This document shows positions 46,945 through 55,276 of a stretch of DNA of 64,000 bases, piece by piece. How positions within the stretch are numbered: position 1 is the first letter of the stretch; each line of letters begins with the position of its first letter. This DNA comes from Aculops lycopersici (lineage: Eukaryota; Arthropoda; Arachnida; Trombidiformes; Eriophyidae): the NCBI GenBank assembly GCA_015350385.1, contig WNKI01000004.1, positions 62,001 through 126,000 of the forward strand, written 5' to 3'. A program made the translations under genes and the position numbers. The notes under the pieces were generated by a model. It worked only from the letters and a program-made list of their open reading frames with translations, had not been told where the DNA came from and made no database searches.

Positions 46945-48774
46945 TTAAAATCGTAGAAAGCTCTTGTATCTTACCATGTAACTATCCAAAGTGGACCAAA
47001 ATTTTAACAGGCTCGCCTTGTCCAGATGGCGTTTAGTCCTTGACAGTTCTAGGATATGCACATTCCATTTGGCAACATTATCGTCCAACTTCGACTCGTC
47101 CCATTTCAAATGAAAAGCCTTAATCTTGGAGAAAATCTCCACAGGCGATCCACCCCAAGGCCAACCTTTGAATTGCCACGCTGGCCCTTGAACAAACACG
47201 GCAACCACACGATTCCAATCATCGGAATCCAATTTGATAGGGTTGTCAATGATCTTATACTGTGAAGTTGTTCCATCTGGCTTACGACGCATGATTAAAA
47301 CCTCACTACCAGGTCGAGGTTTAGAGGAGCCGTCGTCGTAGGTCAAATCTTGTAGGATTGCCTGGGCATTGCTCAAGTTGATCAGCGAAGTTGGTGTTGC
47401 CGGTATGATAATAATTGGGTTTGGATGTCTTCGTTTGTGCTTCTGTCCGCTATTAACTAGCTGCTGATGGTGAGCTGCTGCTGTGAGATTGTTCTTGTGA
47501 TGATGTGAGTTGTTGCTAGGGTGATTGTTGCTGTTGTTGGGGTGATTATTTGGGGCCGCATGACGGTGCCGACTATCAAGTTGATCTGTGGGTCTCTGAG
47601 GACCTAGGGGTTGTGTTGGTACTGATGGTGGAATTCTGGGCAAAGCACCGGGGTTAGCTGCCTGTGAAGCAGAGAAAGTGTTTGAAGCACTTTCCATAAC
47701 ATAAGACTTCTTTGTATCAATCTCAATATCCAACTTTGCAAATCTCTCCTGATCGTAACGATTGTAGGTGCTCTTGGGTATTGGTTGCACTTGTGGCTGG
47801 GATTGACTCTGGTATGGATTTGCTAGTGGATCTATGGGAACTGGTGGTGGCATACCGTGAGATTTTCGTTCAGTCGGTCTATTTAGAGTATCTATTAAAG
47901 GCAAGACTGTTTTAACGAAGTCTTTCGATGGAGCCTGGAGGATGGTTGTTCTGTTGCGCCATACTTTCTCCTTACTCTTAATCAACTTCGATGGGTCCGA
48001 ATCTATAGCTATCAGTAGATCTGTTTCCTTGCTTTTCGTTGCGTCAGGTACAGCTGAGCCACCCTTGCCGAGGTCCATATCTAGATCAATGACAGTCGTT
48101 CGCTTCACTGCCATACGCATATCCTTCAACTTGGCTAATTTCTCCTTACCAAAAGCCTGAACTACAGCACTATCGAAATTATCAACAGATGTGTCCAAGT
48201 TTTCGGTTGGCATGGCAGCTAGCCTTTTGGTACTTGGTTCATTGAGCTTGGAGGCAAACTCTTTTCTAGCTTTCTCAATCTCCGAGTCATCGTGAGTTCT
48301 CTTTTCAATTTGATCACCAGCCTTGGAAGCGTCATTATGCGCTGAGGATTGCGAGCTTGTACCCGGTTGCGGGTCGTAAGATGCTCCTGATAACTTGTAA
48401 ATCTCTGATACGGGCAATCTAAGGGTTGCAGGAATGGGAGCATTTCTATCAATTTCGGGTGTAGTTTGTATCTCACCCCTTAAGTAAGATAGTAAATTTT
48501 TACGATCTGGCCTACGGACAACGGGTATGTTATTGTTACTACCCTGCCTGATGTAATGTCCGTGAGCTACATGCATATTCTCCAGAAAGTAATGCAAACA
48601 TTCCAATGTATAATATTCTCTCCTACTCCTATCGTCATCCGTTGAGTAGACCCGGTAGTTGGTGTTGACATCCTTTGGCCAACCATGATCACCGAATATG
48701 ATATATCCATTATGTTTCTTGATCTCGCGATTGTTTACATAGAATTGTCTTAATTGCGAGAGTGGGTCGGCCAT
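46945..48774 (-). CDS. CDC73: CDC73 / parafibromin, Paf1 complex subunit
   Basis: CDC73 is a nuclear subunit of the Paf1 complex, which travels with RNA polymerase II and supports elongation, H2B ubiquitination and 3' processing. The 609-residue protein starts with the conserved N-terminal block (MADPLSQLRQFYVNN, IIFGDHGWPKDVNTNYRVY, EYYTLECLHYFLEN). The middle is variable, with a His/Asn-rich stretch near residues 415-445. It ends in the Ras-like C-terminal domain (PIIIIPATPTSLINLSNAQ ... VVAVFVQGPAWQFKGWPWGG ... FHLKWDE) that contacts polymerase and chromatin. Human parafibromin is 531 residues, so the extra length lies in the low-complexity middle. It has one exon. It is divergent from KAT5 with 431 bp between starts, and its 3' flank contains a MITE. 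Confidence 0.96.
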   Translation of the reverse strand: MADPLSQLRQFYVNNREIKKHNGYIIFGDHGWPKDVNTNYRVYSTDDDRSRREYYTLECLHYFLENMHVAHGHYIRQGSNNNIPVVRRPDRKNLLSYLRGEIQTTPEIDRNAPIPATLRLPVSEIYKLSGASYDPQPGTSSQSSAHNDASKAGDQIEKRTHDDSEIEKARKEFASKLNEPSTKRLAAMPTENLDTSVDNFDSAVVQAFGKEKLAKLKDMRMAVKRTTVIDLDMDLGKGGSAVPDATKSKETDLLIAIDSDPSKLIKSKEKVWRNRTTILQAPSKDFVKTVLPLIDTLNRPTERKSHGMPPPVPIDPLANPYQSQSQPQVQPIPKSTYNRYDQERFAKLDIEIDTKKSYVMESASNTFSASQAANPGALPRIPPSVPTQPLGPQRPTDQLDSRHRHAAPNNHPNNSNNHPSNNSHHHKNNLTAAAHHQQLVNSGQKHKRRHPNPIIIIPATPTSLINLSNAQAILQDLTYDDGSSKPRPGSEVLIMRRKPDGTTSQYKIIDNPIKLDSDDWNRVVAVFVQGPAWQFKGWPWGGSPVEIFSKIKAFHLKWDESKLDDNVAKWNVHILELSRTKRHLDKASLLKFWSTLDSYMVRYKSFLRF

Positions 48775-49205
48775 CTCGATTTTTTCCGATTCTCTGGTGA
48801 CTTGCTTAGGAAAATGTATAAATCTAATCAGCTAGTGTTGATAAACTGATCGATAGTTCAACAGTAATATGTATGTCATTCCAAGAAGCTTGGAATCTAA
48901 AGGTGTAAACAAGAAGAAAGATAAGAATGTTGGTCAATATTTTCAGGGTTTCTGCATGCCTTTTGTGAGGCCATCAAATGGACAACCCATGTGGCAGTGG
49001 TGCAGCACTCATGCAGTTGTGGCCGCTGCCGAAGCACAAACGCTTTCCTTAGAATTTGACTCGCATTGGCTGCCATTGCAGCTGTTCGCTCACGTTGTCG
49101 TTAGCTCGCGCGCGCCAGAAATTAATAAAGTTTTGGTTCGATTTTGTTAATCTTACTTATATCACATCAGGGAAACCTGTCAGAATCAAATACTAATTAT
49201 TAACC
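48775..49205. promoter_or_regulatory. Likely bidirectional promoter, CDC73 / KAT5
   Basis: 431 bp between two head-to-head chromatin and transcription genes. A plus-strand open frame (48869-49150) has no recognisable domain and probably reflects leader sequence. Promoter function is inferred from position. Confidence 0.5.
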
Positions 49206-50516
49206 ATGGCGAACTCAACCACGACAACCAAATCCACCTCAGCTACTAGCAAGCAACAGCAGCAGCAACAGCAACAACTGCAACCCGCTTCATCGACTGA
49301 CATGAAAGTTGGAATGCGATATCGAGTTGAGAGGGATGGCAACTATCACGTAGCCGAGATATTGGAAACTCGAGAAATTCCATCCAAAAGCCAGAATGGC
49401 AATTCAAAACCATCCGTCGAATATTACGTCCACTACGAGGGTCTCAATAGGCGTTTAGATGAGTGGGTATCAGCTGAACGTTTTGATAAATCACGAGTTG
49501 CTGCAGCCCAAGAGGAATCGGGCAAGGCAACGCCAACTAGCGAGGCCAATGATCAAATGCCAAACTTTGCACCGGGGGGTAGTGGATCTGTTGTTGCACC
49601 TAGGACAACCGGTAGTCTTGCTGCCAATCATCCAGATCTATTAACCACTCGAATCAAGAATATTGAAATGATTGAATTAGGAAGGCATCGAATAAAACCT
49701 TGGTACTTTTCACCCTACCCCCAAGAACTTGTCACATTAAGTTGCATTCATTTGTGCGAATTCTGTCTCAAGTTCGTCAAATCTAGAAAGTGCCTACAAC
49801 GACATCTCACAAAATGTACACTCAAACATCCACCAGGAAATGAAATTTATAGAAACGGAACCATAAGCTTTTTTGAAATTGATGGCAGAAAGAACAAGAA
49901 CTATTCGCAAAACCTATGCCTGCTTGCTAAATGCTTTTTAGATCACAAGACATTATATTATGATACAGAACCATTCTTATTCTACGTCATGACTGAAACA
50001 GACGAACAAGGTCATCATATTGTAGGTTATTTTTCAAAGGAGAAAGAATCATCTGAAGATTATAACGTCGCTTGTATCTTAACATTACCACCATTCCAAA
50101 GAAAAGGATATGGAAAATTATTGATTGAGTTCAGTTACGAGTTATCCAAGATCGAGGGCAAAGTTGGGAGTCCCGAGAAGCCACTTAGTGATCTTGGTTT
50201 ACTGTCCTATCGTTCATATTGGAGTGAAACTTTGTTGGAAATCCTCATCAAAGCTCCATCAACAGATGAAAATGGAGAGAAGTCTCAGATAACTATCAGC
50301 GAAATATCCGAGCAAACCTCAATCAAGAAGGAGGATATCATTTCTACCATACAGTATCTCAATTTAATCAACTATTACAAGGGCCAATACATAATTACAA
50401 TCAACGATGAAGCCATGCAAATGTACAACATTGCGGCAAAGAAAAGGAAACTAAGAATAGACCCCTCTTATATAAGATGGCAGCCCAAGGATTGGAGCAA
50501 ACGAGGAAAGTGGTGA
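49206..50516 (+). CDS. KAT5: MYST histone acetyltransferase KAT5 (Tip60)
   Basis: KAT5 is the catalytic subunit of the NuA4/TIP60 complex. It acetylates H4, H2A and non-histone proteins in transcription and DNA repair. The 436 residues comprise a poly-Gln N-terminus, a chromo-barrel domain (about 33-95; VGMRYRVERDG, EYYVHYEGLNRRLDEWV), a linker, the MYST C2HC zinc finger (C184, C187, H200, C204) and the acetyltransferase fold. Catalytic features are present: the autoacetylated Lys in LDHKTLYYDTEPFLFYVM (K248), Cys290 in VACILTLPPFQRKGYGK (acetyl-CoA loop included), and Glu324 in SPEKPLSDLG. Human KAT5 is about 513 residues; the linker is shorter here. KAT8 (MOF) also has a chromo-barrel, but the PSYIRWQPKDWSKRGKW C-terminus fits Tip60 best. 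The start is ACCATGGCG. It has one exon. Confidence 0.95.
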   Translation: MANSTTTTKSTSATSKQQQQQQQQLQPASSTDMKVGMRYRVERDGNYHVAEILETREIPSKSQNGNSKPSVEYYVHYEGLNRRLDEWVSAERFDKSRVAAAQEESGKATPTSEANDQMPNFAPGGSGSVVAPRTTGSLAANHPDLLTTRIKNIEMIELGRHRIKPWYFSPYPQELVTLSCIHLCEFCLKFVKSRKCLQRHLTKCTLKHPPGNEIYRNGTISFFEIDGRKNKNYSQNLCLLAKCFLDHKTLYYDTEPFLFYVMTETDEQGHHIVGYFSKEKESSEDYNVACILTLPPFQRKGYGKLLIEFSYELSKIEGKVGSPEKPLSDLGLLSYRSYWSETLLEILIKAPSTDENGEKSQITISEISEQTSIKKEDIISTIQYLNLINYYKGQYIITINDEAMQMYNIAAKKRKLRIDPSYIRWQPKDWSKRGKW

Positions 50517-51348
50517 AATAGGAGGTCATACTTCTATATTAATTATGCAATAATTAATTTAACATTGCATTTTTCTGTTATTTGATGTAATATCATTTCT
50601 GTTATTATCCCACCGACGAAATTTATCTATCTACCTACCTACCTCATCCCAGAGGCCTGGCCTCAGTGAAACAAAATACCCATACAATGATTCCACAAAA
50701 AACTAGCCTATCGACAGATCCATTCGTTGTTGTCTTTGGAGGAGACAAAACAATCAAGCGTCATCGCCATAGCTAGTTACAGCAACATCAACCGACACCT
50801 GGCATCTACCCTTTAATGACTATTTTTATGCCTCTCCAAAAGCTACGTTGCGTTTTGTTTGATGAGCACAACCACGACTGAGGAGCGCAACTTAACGGTG
50901 TTTGCCGGCTCTTTAGAGACTCAAAACAACAACGAAGCTCTGACACCGCCACAAAGGTCCCACCGACTGAATGTGGCTTCAAAGGTGGTTATCAGTCACC
51001 CTAGCGAGTATAGGAAATAATCACTCCACGCGCACAATAACGACAACCACCTGTAGCCGCTGCATCACAAGAGGATGCACGAAGATTGCAGTTAACCCGT
51101 TGATCTTTATGCACCCAAATCTCAGGCTAACAATATAATTGGTTGCTGAGACGCATAGATTCGTCCTATTAGAATTTACTTAGCTCTCAAGACACAAAAA
51201 TAAGCCAAAAGATTAGTAGAAATCAAGAGGAGAGGCAACATTGACCATAAGACTAATATATTGGAGTTTATATATCCAGGCCCTAGTTATCAACAACTAT
51301 TATCAACAAGAAACCTGTGCATGTAAAACTTACATAATATTGGTAGTA
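50517..51348. other. Intergenic / 5' leader between KAT5 and MCTP
   Basis: I looked here for further C2-domain exons of the downstream gene and found none. A 9 bp AT-rich inverted repeat (ATTAATTAT / ATAATTAAT) follows the KAT5 stop. An ACCT tetranucleotide run lies near 50634-50652. Confidence 0.5.
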
Positions 51349-52560
51349 ATGCTCGGCAAGTTAGTTGTACGCGTTTATCGAGCCGAGGGTCTGGCCTCAG
51401 CTGATATAAACGGAAAGAGTGACCCTTTTATCAAGATGAATCTAGTCAACCAATATCATCGTACATCGACCCAATATAAAACATTAAATCCCGAATGGAA
51501 CGAAATGTTCCACTTTGATGTCCACGATATAAACAATCATTTGGATTTTCTTGTTTATGACGAAGATAGACATGGTGAGGATTTTCTAGGTCGCATTATT
51601 GTCCCATTGCTTAGCATTAAGAACAAGCAAATGGTTTGGTATCAGTTGAAAAATAAGAAATTACAAAATAGTGCAAAGGGTAGGCTGTTGATCCGAATGG
51701 ATATCGAGTGGTCAGTTGTTAAAGCTTGCATTAGAACTTTCAACCCATTGGAGGAACTTAAGGATCCTCCTCCAGCTCAATTGAGAAAGTCGCTGATGAT
51801 GTCCAATTTTATGCGTGCCAAGACTCAGGTTATGATGATTGTCAATTGTCTCAAGTATGTAAAATCGTGCTTCTCATGGGAGAGCAAGATAAGAAGTTTA
51901 AATGCTTTCACAATATTCCTCGTGATAACTTATTACTTTGAATTATGGATGGTGCCCTTTGCGCTATTGGTCGTATTCAGTTTCAATTACTTGATTATAA
52001 GCTCACCTTTCATCAGGGAAATCCTTGGATTTGATGAGGCAAAGTACAGTAGCTTGGTTGATATTCGCCATATGATGGCCAATGATGACTCTCTCGACGA
52101 TTTATCGAGCAAGTTCCAATTCAACAAGGAGCCAAACAACAATAATAGTAGCAGTGTCGTCTCGGCAACAGGTGGCAAGGAGACGGCGGGAAGTGGCGCT
52201 AGTTTCACGGATCCAGACGAGGACAAGACCATTGTGGAGAAGATTCAGGCCGGAAAGGATGTGATTATATTGGTTCAAGATCTGATTGGTCATGTAGCCT
52301 CTTATTTGGAACGAGTAACTAATACCTTCACATTTAAAGTCCCCTTTCTATCTTTCCTCATGATGTTTTGCCTTCTGGTGGCAACCATATTACTCTATCT
52401 AGTTCCCTTGCGTTACATTATTATGGCTTGGGGAATCAACAAGTTCACCAAGAAGCTAAGGGCTCCAAATGCAATAGACAACAACGAGCTATTAGACTTC
52501 CTATCCCGAGTACCGGATAATATTCAATGTGTAAAAGCGCAGAATGTGGTTAGCTATTAA
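51349..52560 (+). CDS. MCTP: MCTP-like protein with a single C2 domain and two TM segments
   Basis: Multiple C2 and transmembrane domain proteins are ER-anchored Ca2+/lipid sensors that act in neurotransmission and ER contacts. From ATG 51349 (403 residues) the frame starts directly at a C2 domain (LGKLVVRVYRAEGLASADIN, GKSDPF, LNPEWNE, YDEDRHGEDFLG; the Asp ligands are present). The MCTP-specific C-terminal module follows: NFMRAKTQVMMIVNCLKY, one hydrophobic segment (FTIFLVITYYFELWMVPFAL), a variable acidic loop, a second pair of hydrophobic stretches (VPFLSFLMMFCLLVATILLY) and the hallmark WGINKFTKKLRAPNAIDNNE, LLDFLSRVPD. Animal MCTPs normally have three C2 domains and 700-1000 residues; this aligns with the third C2 onward. 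The frame is open upstream to 51241, and GGTAG|TAATG could be an acceptor, so missing 5' exons remain possible. A hairpin follows the stop. Confidence 0.9.
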   Translation: MLGKLVVRVYRAEGLASADINGKSDPFIKMNLVNQYHRTSTQYKTLNPEWNEMFHFDVHDINNHLDFLVYDEDRHGEDFLGRIIVPLLSIKNKQMVWYQLKNKKLQNSAKGRLLIRMDIEWSVVKACIRTFNPLEELKDPPPAQLRKSLMMSNFMRAKTQVMMIVNCLKYVKSCFSWESKIRSLNAFTIFLVITYYFELWMVPFALLVVFSFNYLIISSPFIREILGFDEAKYSSLVDIRHMMANDDSLDDLSSKFQFNKEPNNNNSSSVVSATGGKETAGSGASFTDPDEDKTIVEKIQAGKDVIILVQDLIGHVASYLERVTNTFTFKVPFLSFLMMFCLLVATILLYLVPLRYIIMAWGINKFTKKLRAPNAIDNNELLDFLSRVPDNIQCVKAQNVVSY

Positions 52561-52583
52561 TGCGCGCTAATGATAGCGCGCAT
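52560..52583. repeat. 10 bp-stem hairpin abutting the MCTP stop codon
   Basis: ATGCGCGCTA, a 4-base loop, then TAGCGCGCAT. The first base of the stem is the last base of the TAA stop. Confidence 0.9.
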
Positions 52584-52689
52584 AGCGATCTCGTTGATTA
52601 AGATCGAGCTTGTCAATCACTAGACTAGAGTCTTGGAGGTGACGCACAATCAGATAAGAATTATTATTATTTTCTTACTTGAGAACATG

Positions 52690-52695
52690 AATAAA
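52690..52695 (+). terminator. Poly(A) signal for MCTP
   Basis: AATAAA 130 bases past the MCTP stop. Confidence 0.6.
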
Positions 52696-52840
52696 ATGGA
52701 ACGTGTCAATGATGGGCATTATTTTTTGTACAAACCTACCATTAAATTCTTATCAAATACCGACACACTGTCGAGGAAAACAATAAGAAGAATAATTTAA
52801 TTTTTGGAGACATCTCCTTTGTGATCCCAAAAATCTCAAG

Positions 52841-53316
52841 ATGTCGGGCATGTCGAAGTGAGTATCTATGCGCTCAAAGGAGAGTGATATCATATTGTAT
52901 TTCAAGACTAACATCTCATCAAATTCCATTCTCTCTTTAGAATTGTCGGTGTTGGATTTTTAGGTTCCCTTGGACTGACATTCATAGTGTTAGCTTGTGT
53001 ACTTTCCGGACAATGGTGGTCGCTAATGATGTTTGTATTCTACGGATTCACACCCCTACCATTACTATTTGTTAGAAACGATGGATACTCCAGTTTCGAA
53101 GGAGGAGAGACCAACAAGGCGCTGGATGTGGCGATATTTTTTGTTAGCGGAATGGTAGTCTCAACCTTCGCCTTCCCAATTTTGTTATCAAAAACGCCTG
53201 TAGACAATCCAAGTATGGATACAACAAACGCTATTCTAACCGAGATGGCGACAATACTATTCTACATAACGGCGGGATTGTTTTTCGTATCATCAGACGA
53301 GGATGACGCCTTCTAA
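52841..53316 (+). CDS. LEPROTL1: VPS55 / LEPROT-family endosomal membrane protein, two exons
   Basis: This family of four-TM endosomal proteins works with VPS68 in yeast, and in animals affects receptor sorting to lysosomes. Exon 1 is only 17 coding bases (ATG TCG GGC ATG TCG AA) with a GTGAGT donor. An 83 bp intron ends CTCTCTTTAG, and exon 2 (52941-53316) continues KIVGVGFLGSLGLTFIVLAC. The 130-residue product matches the family's usual 131. TM1 contains the G.LG slippage typical of the family, TM2 reads WWSLMMFVFYGFTPLPLLFV, TM3 contains FFVSGMVVSTFAFPILL, TM4 contains ATILFYITAGLFFV, and a short acidic tail (SSDEDDAF) ends it. Without the microexon, the frame would appear to start at an internal leucine codon. 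Confidence 0.9.
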
Positions 53317-54001
53317 ATTGGATCACCAAGAGCTAAATCCAAAACTACAGTTATCAGAACGACTTCTCGAGTTGCTAGTCTATTTGCCCCAACTTGACCA
53401 AACTAGACCAGACAAGTCAAGTCTATGCAGTTGCGCAACGAGTTTACAGTCGATTAAAACAATCGACTCGCTCTCTATGATGCGAGTTTGTTGCAATTAG
53501 TAGTTGAAGTAGTAGCAGTGTCAGCATTAATAGTAGCACAAGAATCAGGTAGAGTTTTTCGGCTCCTGTAATGATGTGAGCAACTCAACATTCACCTTAA
53601 CATTTACCTACTCGTTTTTCTAGTTGAAATTTGACGTTTGAGCCGAGAAACTTGACAGGGAACAGGAGCTCGTCTACACGCTTCATATTTTAATTGGCGA
53701 GAACATTCACTTCCCTTAGCTTATCAAGCTAGAAATGTTAAGCTAGTTTTTGTGGCTCGTCAACAATCAAGCGTATCGTGTTTGTCGTAGATGAGTTCGA
53801 ACATGAAGTTGAAAGTTGAGTGATTCTAGGCTTGAGTCTCAATATTAGCGTCCTCGAATTTTTCAACAGACTTGTTCCCAAGTTTAAAATGTCGGTTGGT
53901 CTATTGTCTTCGTCATAGAGGATAGTTTAGGAGTCTGGCAGGAGATTGGATAACAGTCTCTGAACTGAATTGAACGGGTATATAATCCACAGCCAATAAT
54001 C
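53317..54001. other. Intergenic, VPS55 to carbonic anhydrase
   Basis: 685 bp with no recognisable gene. It should hold the VPS55 3' end and the carbonic anhydrase promoter; TATATAA lies about 25-30 bases before the carbonic anhydrase ATG. Confidence 0.45.
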
Positions 54002-55183
54002 ATGTCGCATAGTAAGCATCAACACGATAATCGTAAGCACCATGAAGCGTCAAATTACCATTGGAACTATGACCCAGATGGTGGGCCCGACGACTGGCCA
54101 AATCATTATCCGGTGGGCAAATACCAATCGCCAATCAACATAATAGTCGGCTGTGATCCAAGCCAATTGAGTGCCAGTTGTTGCTGCGAGTCTAGTGAAT
54201 CCACTGGACAGGAATCAAGTCGAAGTGAATCGCTCGACTTGGAGCATAGAATCTCAAGACTTAAGGTGCACGAAAGAGAGGGAAATCATCGTAAGCGAGT
54301 TCATTTGAACTCTATCGAGGAAGACGAGGGTTCATCTTCGTCCACCGAGTCATGTGAGCATCATCATCATCATCTAGACAATGAACTCAGTACCAGCGGT
54401 GCGAGTAAATCTCACACAACCTTCACGTCGACATTAGTTTCAACCGGAAGGAAGCGATGCGAGGGGATGCATGTACAAAACACGCGCCATTGCGTCACAA
54501 ACAAGAAGATATTTTTAGGTTATCCACGTTATATGAACTCAATGAAACTTTGTAATACTGGTCACAATTGGCAAATCAACTTTGCACCTGAAATTAAGGC
54601 CAATACTCTGCTATCTGGTCCCCCATTCGGTGATCGTGAGTTTCGCCTGGCCCAATTGCACTGTCATTGGGGCGAGAGTTGCGATAGCGGATCGGAACAT
54701 CAGATAAATGGCAAGAGTTTTGCCGCAGAGTTGCACTTTGTCCACTGGAATTGCTCCCAATATAAGGACCCAATTGAGGCTAGCAAACATAAGCATGGAT
54801 TGGCAGTTTTGGGTGTCCTAGTGCAAGCCGTAGATGGGGAACAGAATCGCCACAGACAGTTGGACAAGATCATATCGGGACTACCACGTATTCAGGAGCC
54901 GGAAGCGGAAGCTACTATAGCGCCAAAATTGGACTTGAAGAAACTATTCCCTGGCAACAAGTGGGTCTACGCAACCTACGAAGGAAGTCTCACAACTCCG
55001 CCTCTTTCTGAGGTTGTCGATTGGTTGGTGTTTTTAAGTCCTATAATTTGTTCCACCTCACAAATTGAACAGTTCAAGCAAATTAAGTGTCCGACGAGTG
55101 GGAAAACCAAGCAACTCATCAAAAATTGTCGCCCAGTTCAACCCCTGAACGGGCGCCTAGTCTCAATTTGGACGCGCCACTAA
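54002..55183 (+). CDS. Cytosolic alpha-carbonic anhydrase with a long insert
   Basis: The enzyme interconverts CO2 and bicarbonate. The 393-residue protein has no signal peptide. The fold opens with YHWNYDPDGGPDDWPNHYPV and KYQSPINI. The catalytic set is complete: zinc ligands H220 and H222 (LAQLHCHWGES) and H245 (ELHFVHWN), the Glu of GSEHQ, the proton-shuttle His188 (NTGHNW), and the Thr of SLTTPPLSEVV. Human CA2 has 260 residues. The extra length is mostly one insert at about residues 54-165, rich in Ser, Glu, His and Cys (CCCESSES, five consecutive His), placed between the QSP strand and the strand carrying His64. That insert may be a surface loop or metal-binding tail; its sequence is low in complexity. 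It has one exon and converges on STRIP1, with 93 bp between the stops. Confidence 0.93.
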   Translation: MSHSKHQHDNRKHHEASNYHWNYDPDGGPDDWPNHYPVGKYQSPINIIVGCDPSQLSASCCCESSESTGQESSRSESLDLEHRISRLKVHEREGNHRKRVHLNSIEEDEGSSSSTESCEHHHHHLDNELSTSGASKSHTTFTSTLVSTGRKRCEGMHVQNTRHCVTNKKIFLGYPRYMNSMKLCNTGHNWQINFAPEIKANTLLSGPPFGDREFRLAQLHCHWGESCDSGSEHQINGKSFAAELHFVHWNCSQYKDPIEASKHKHGLAVLGVLVQAVDGEQNRHRQLDKIISGLPRIQEPEAEATIAPKLDLKKLFPGNKWVYATYEGSLTTPPLSEVVDWLVFLSPIICSTSQIEQFKQIKCPTSGKTKQLIKNCRPVQPLNGRLVSIWTRH

Positions 55184-55238
55184 GGTATCGTGGAATACAT
55201 CTTTGTAGGAAAATCAGATAGTCAAGATAGTAGATTAG

Positions 55239-55244
55239 AATAAA
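55239..55244 (+). terminator. Poly(A) signal for carbonic anhydrase
   Basis: AATAAA 56 bases past the stop codon. Confidence 0.65.
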
Positions 55245-55276
55245 ATCTAACTAGTTACACTACGTTTTGTTTACTA

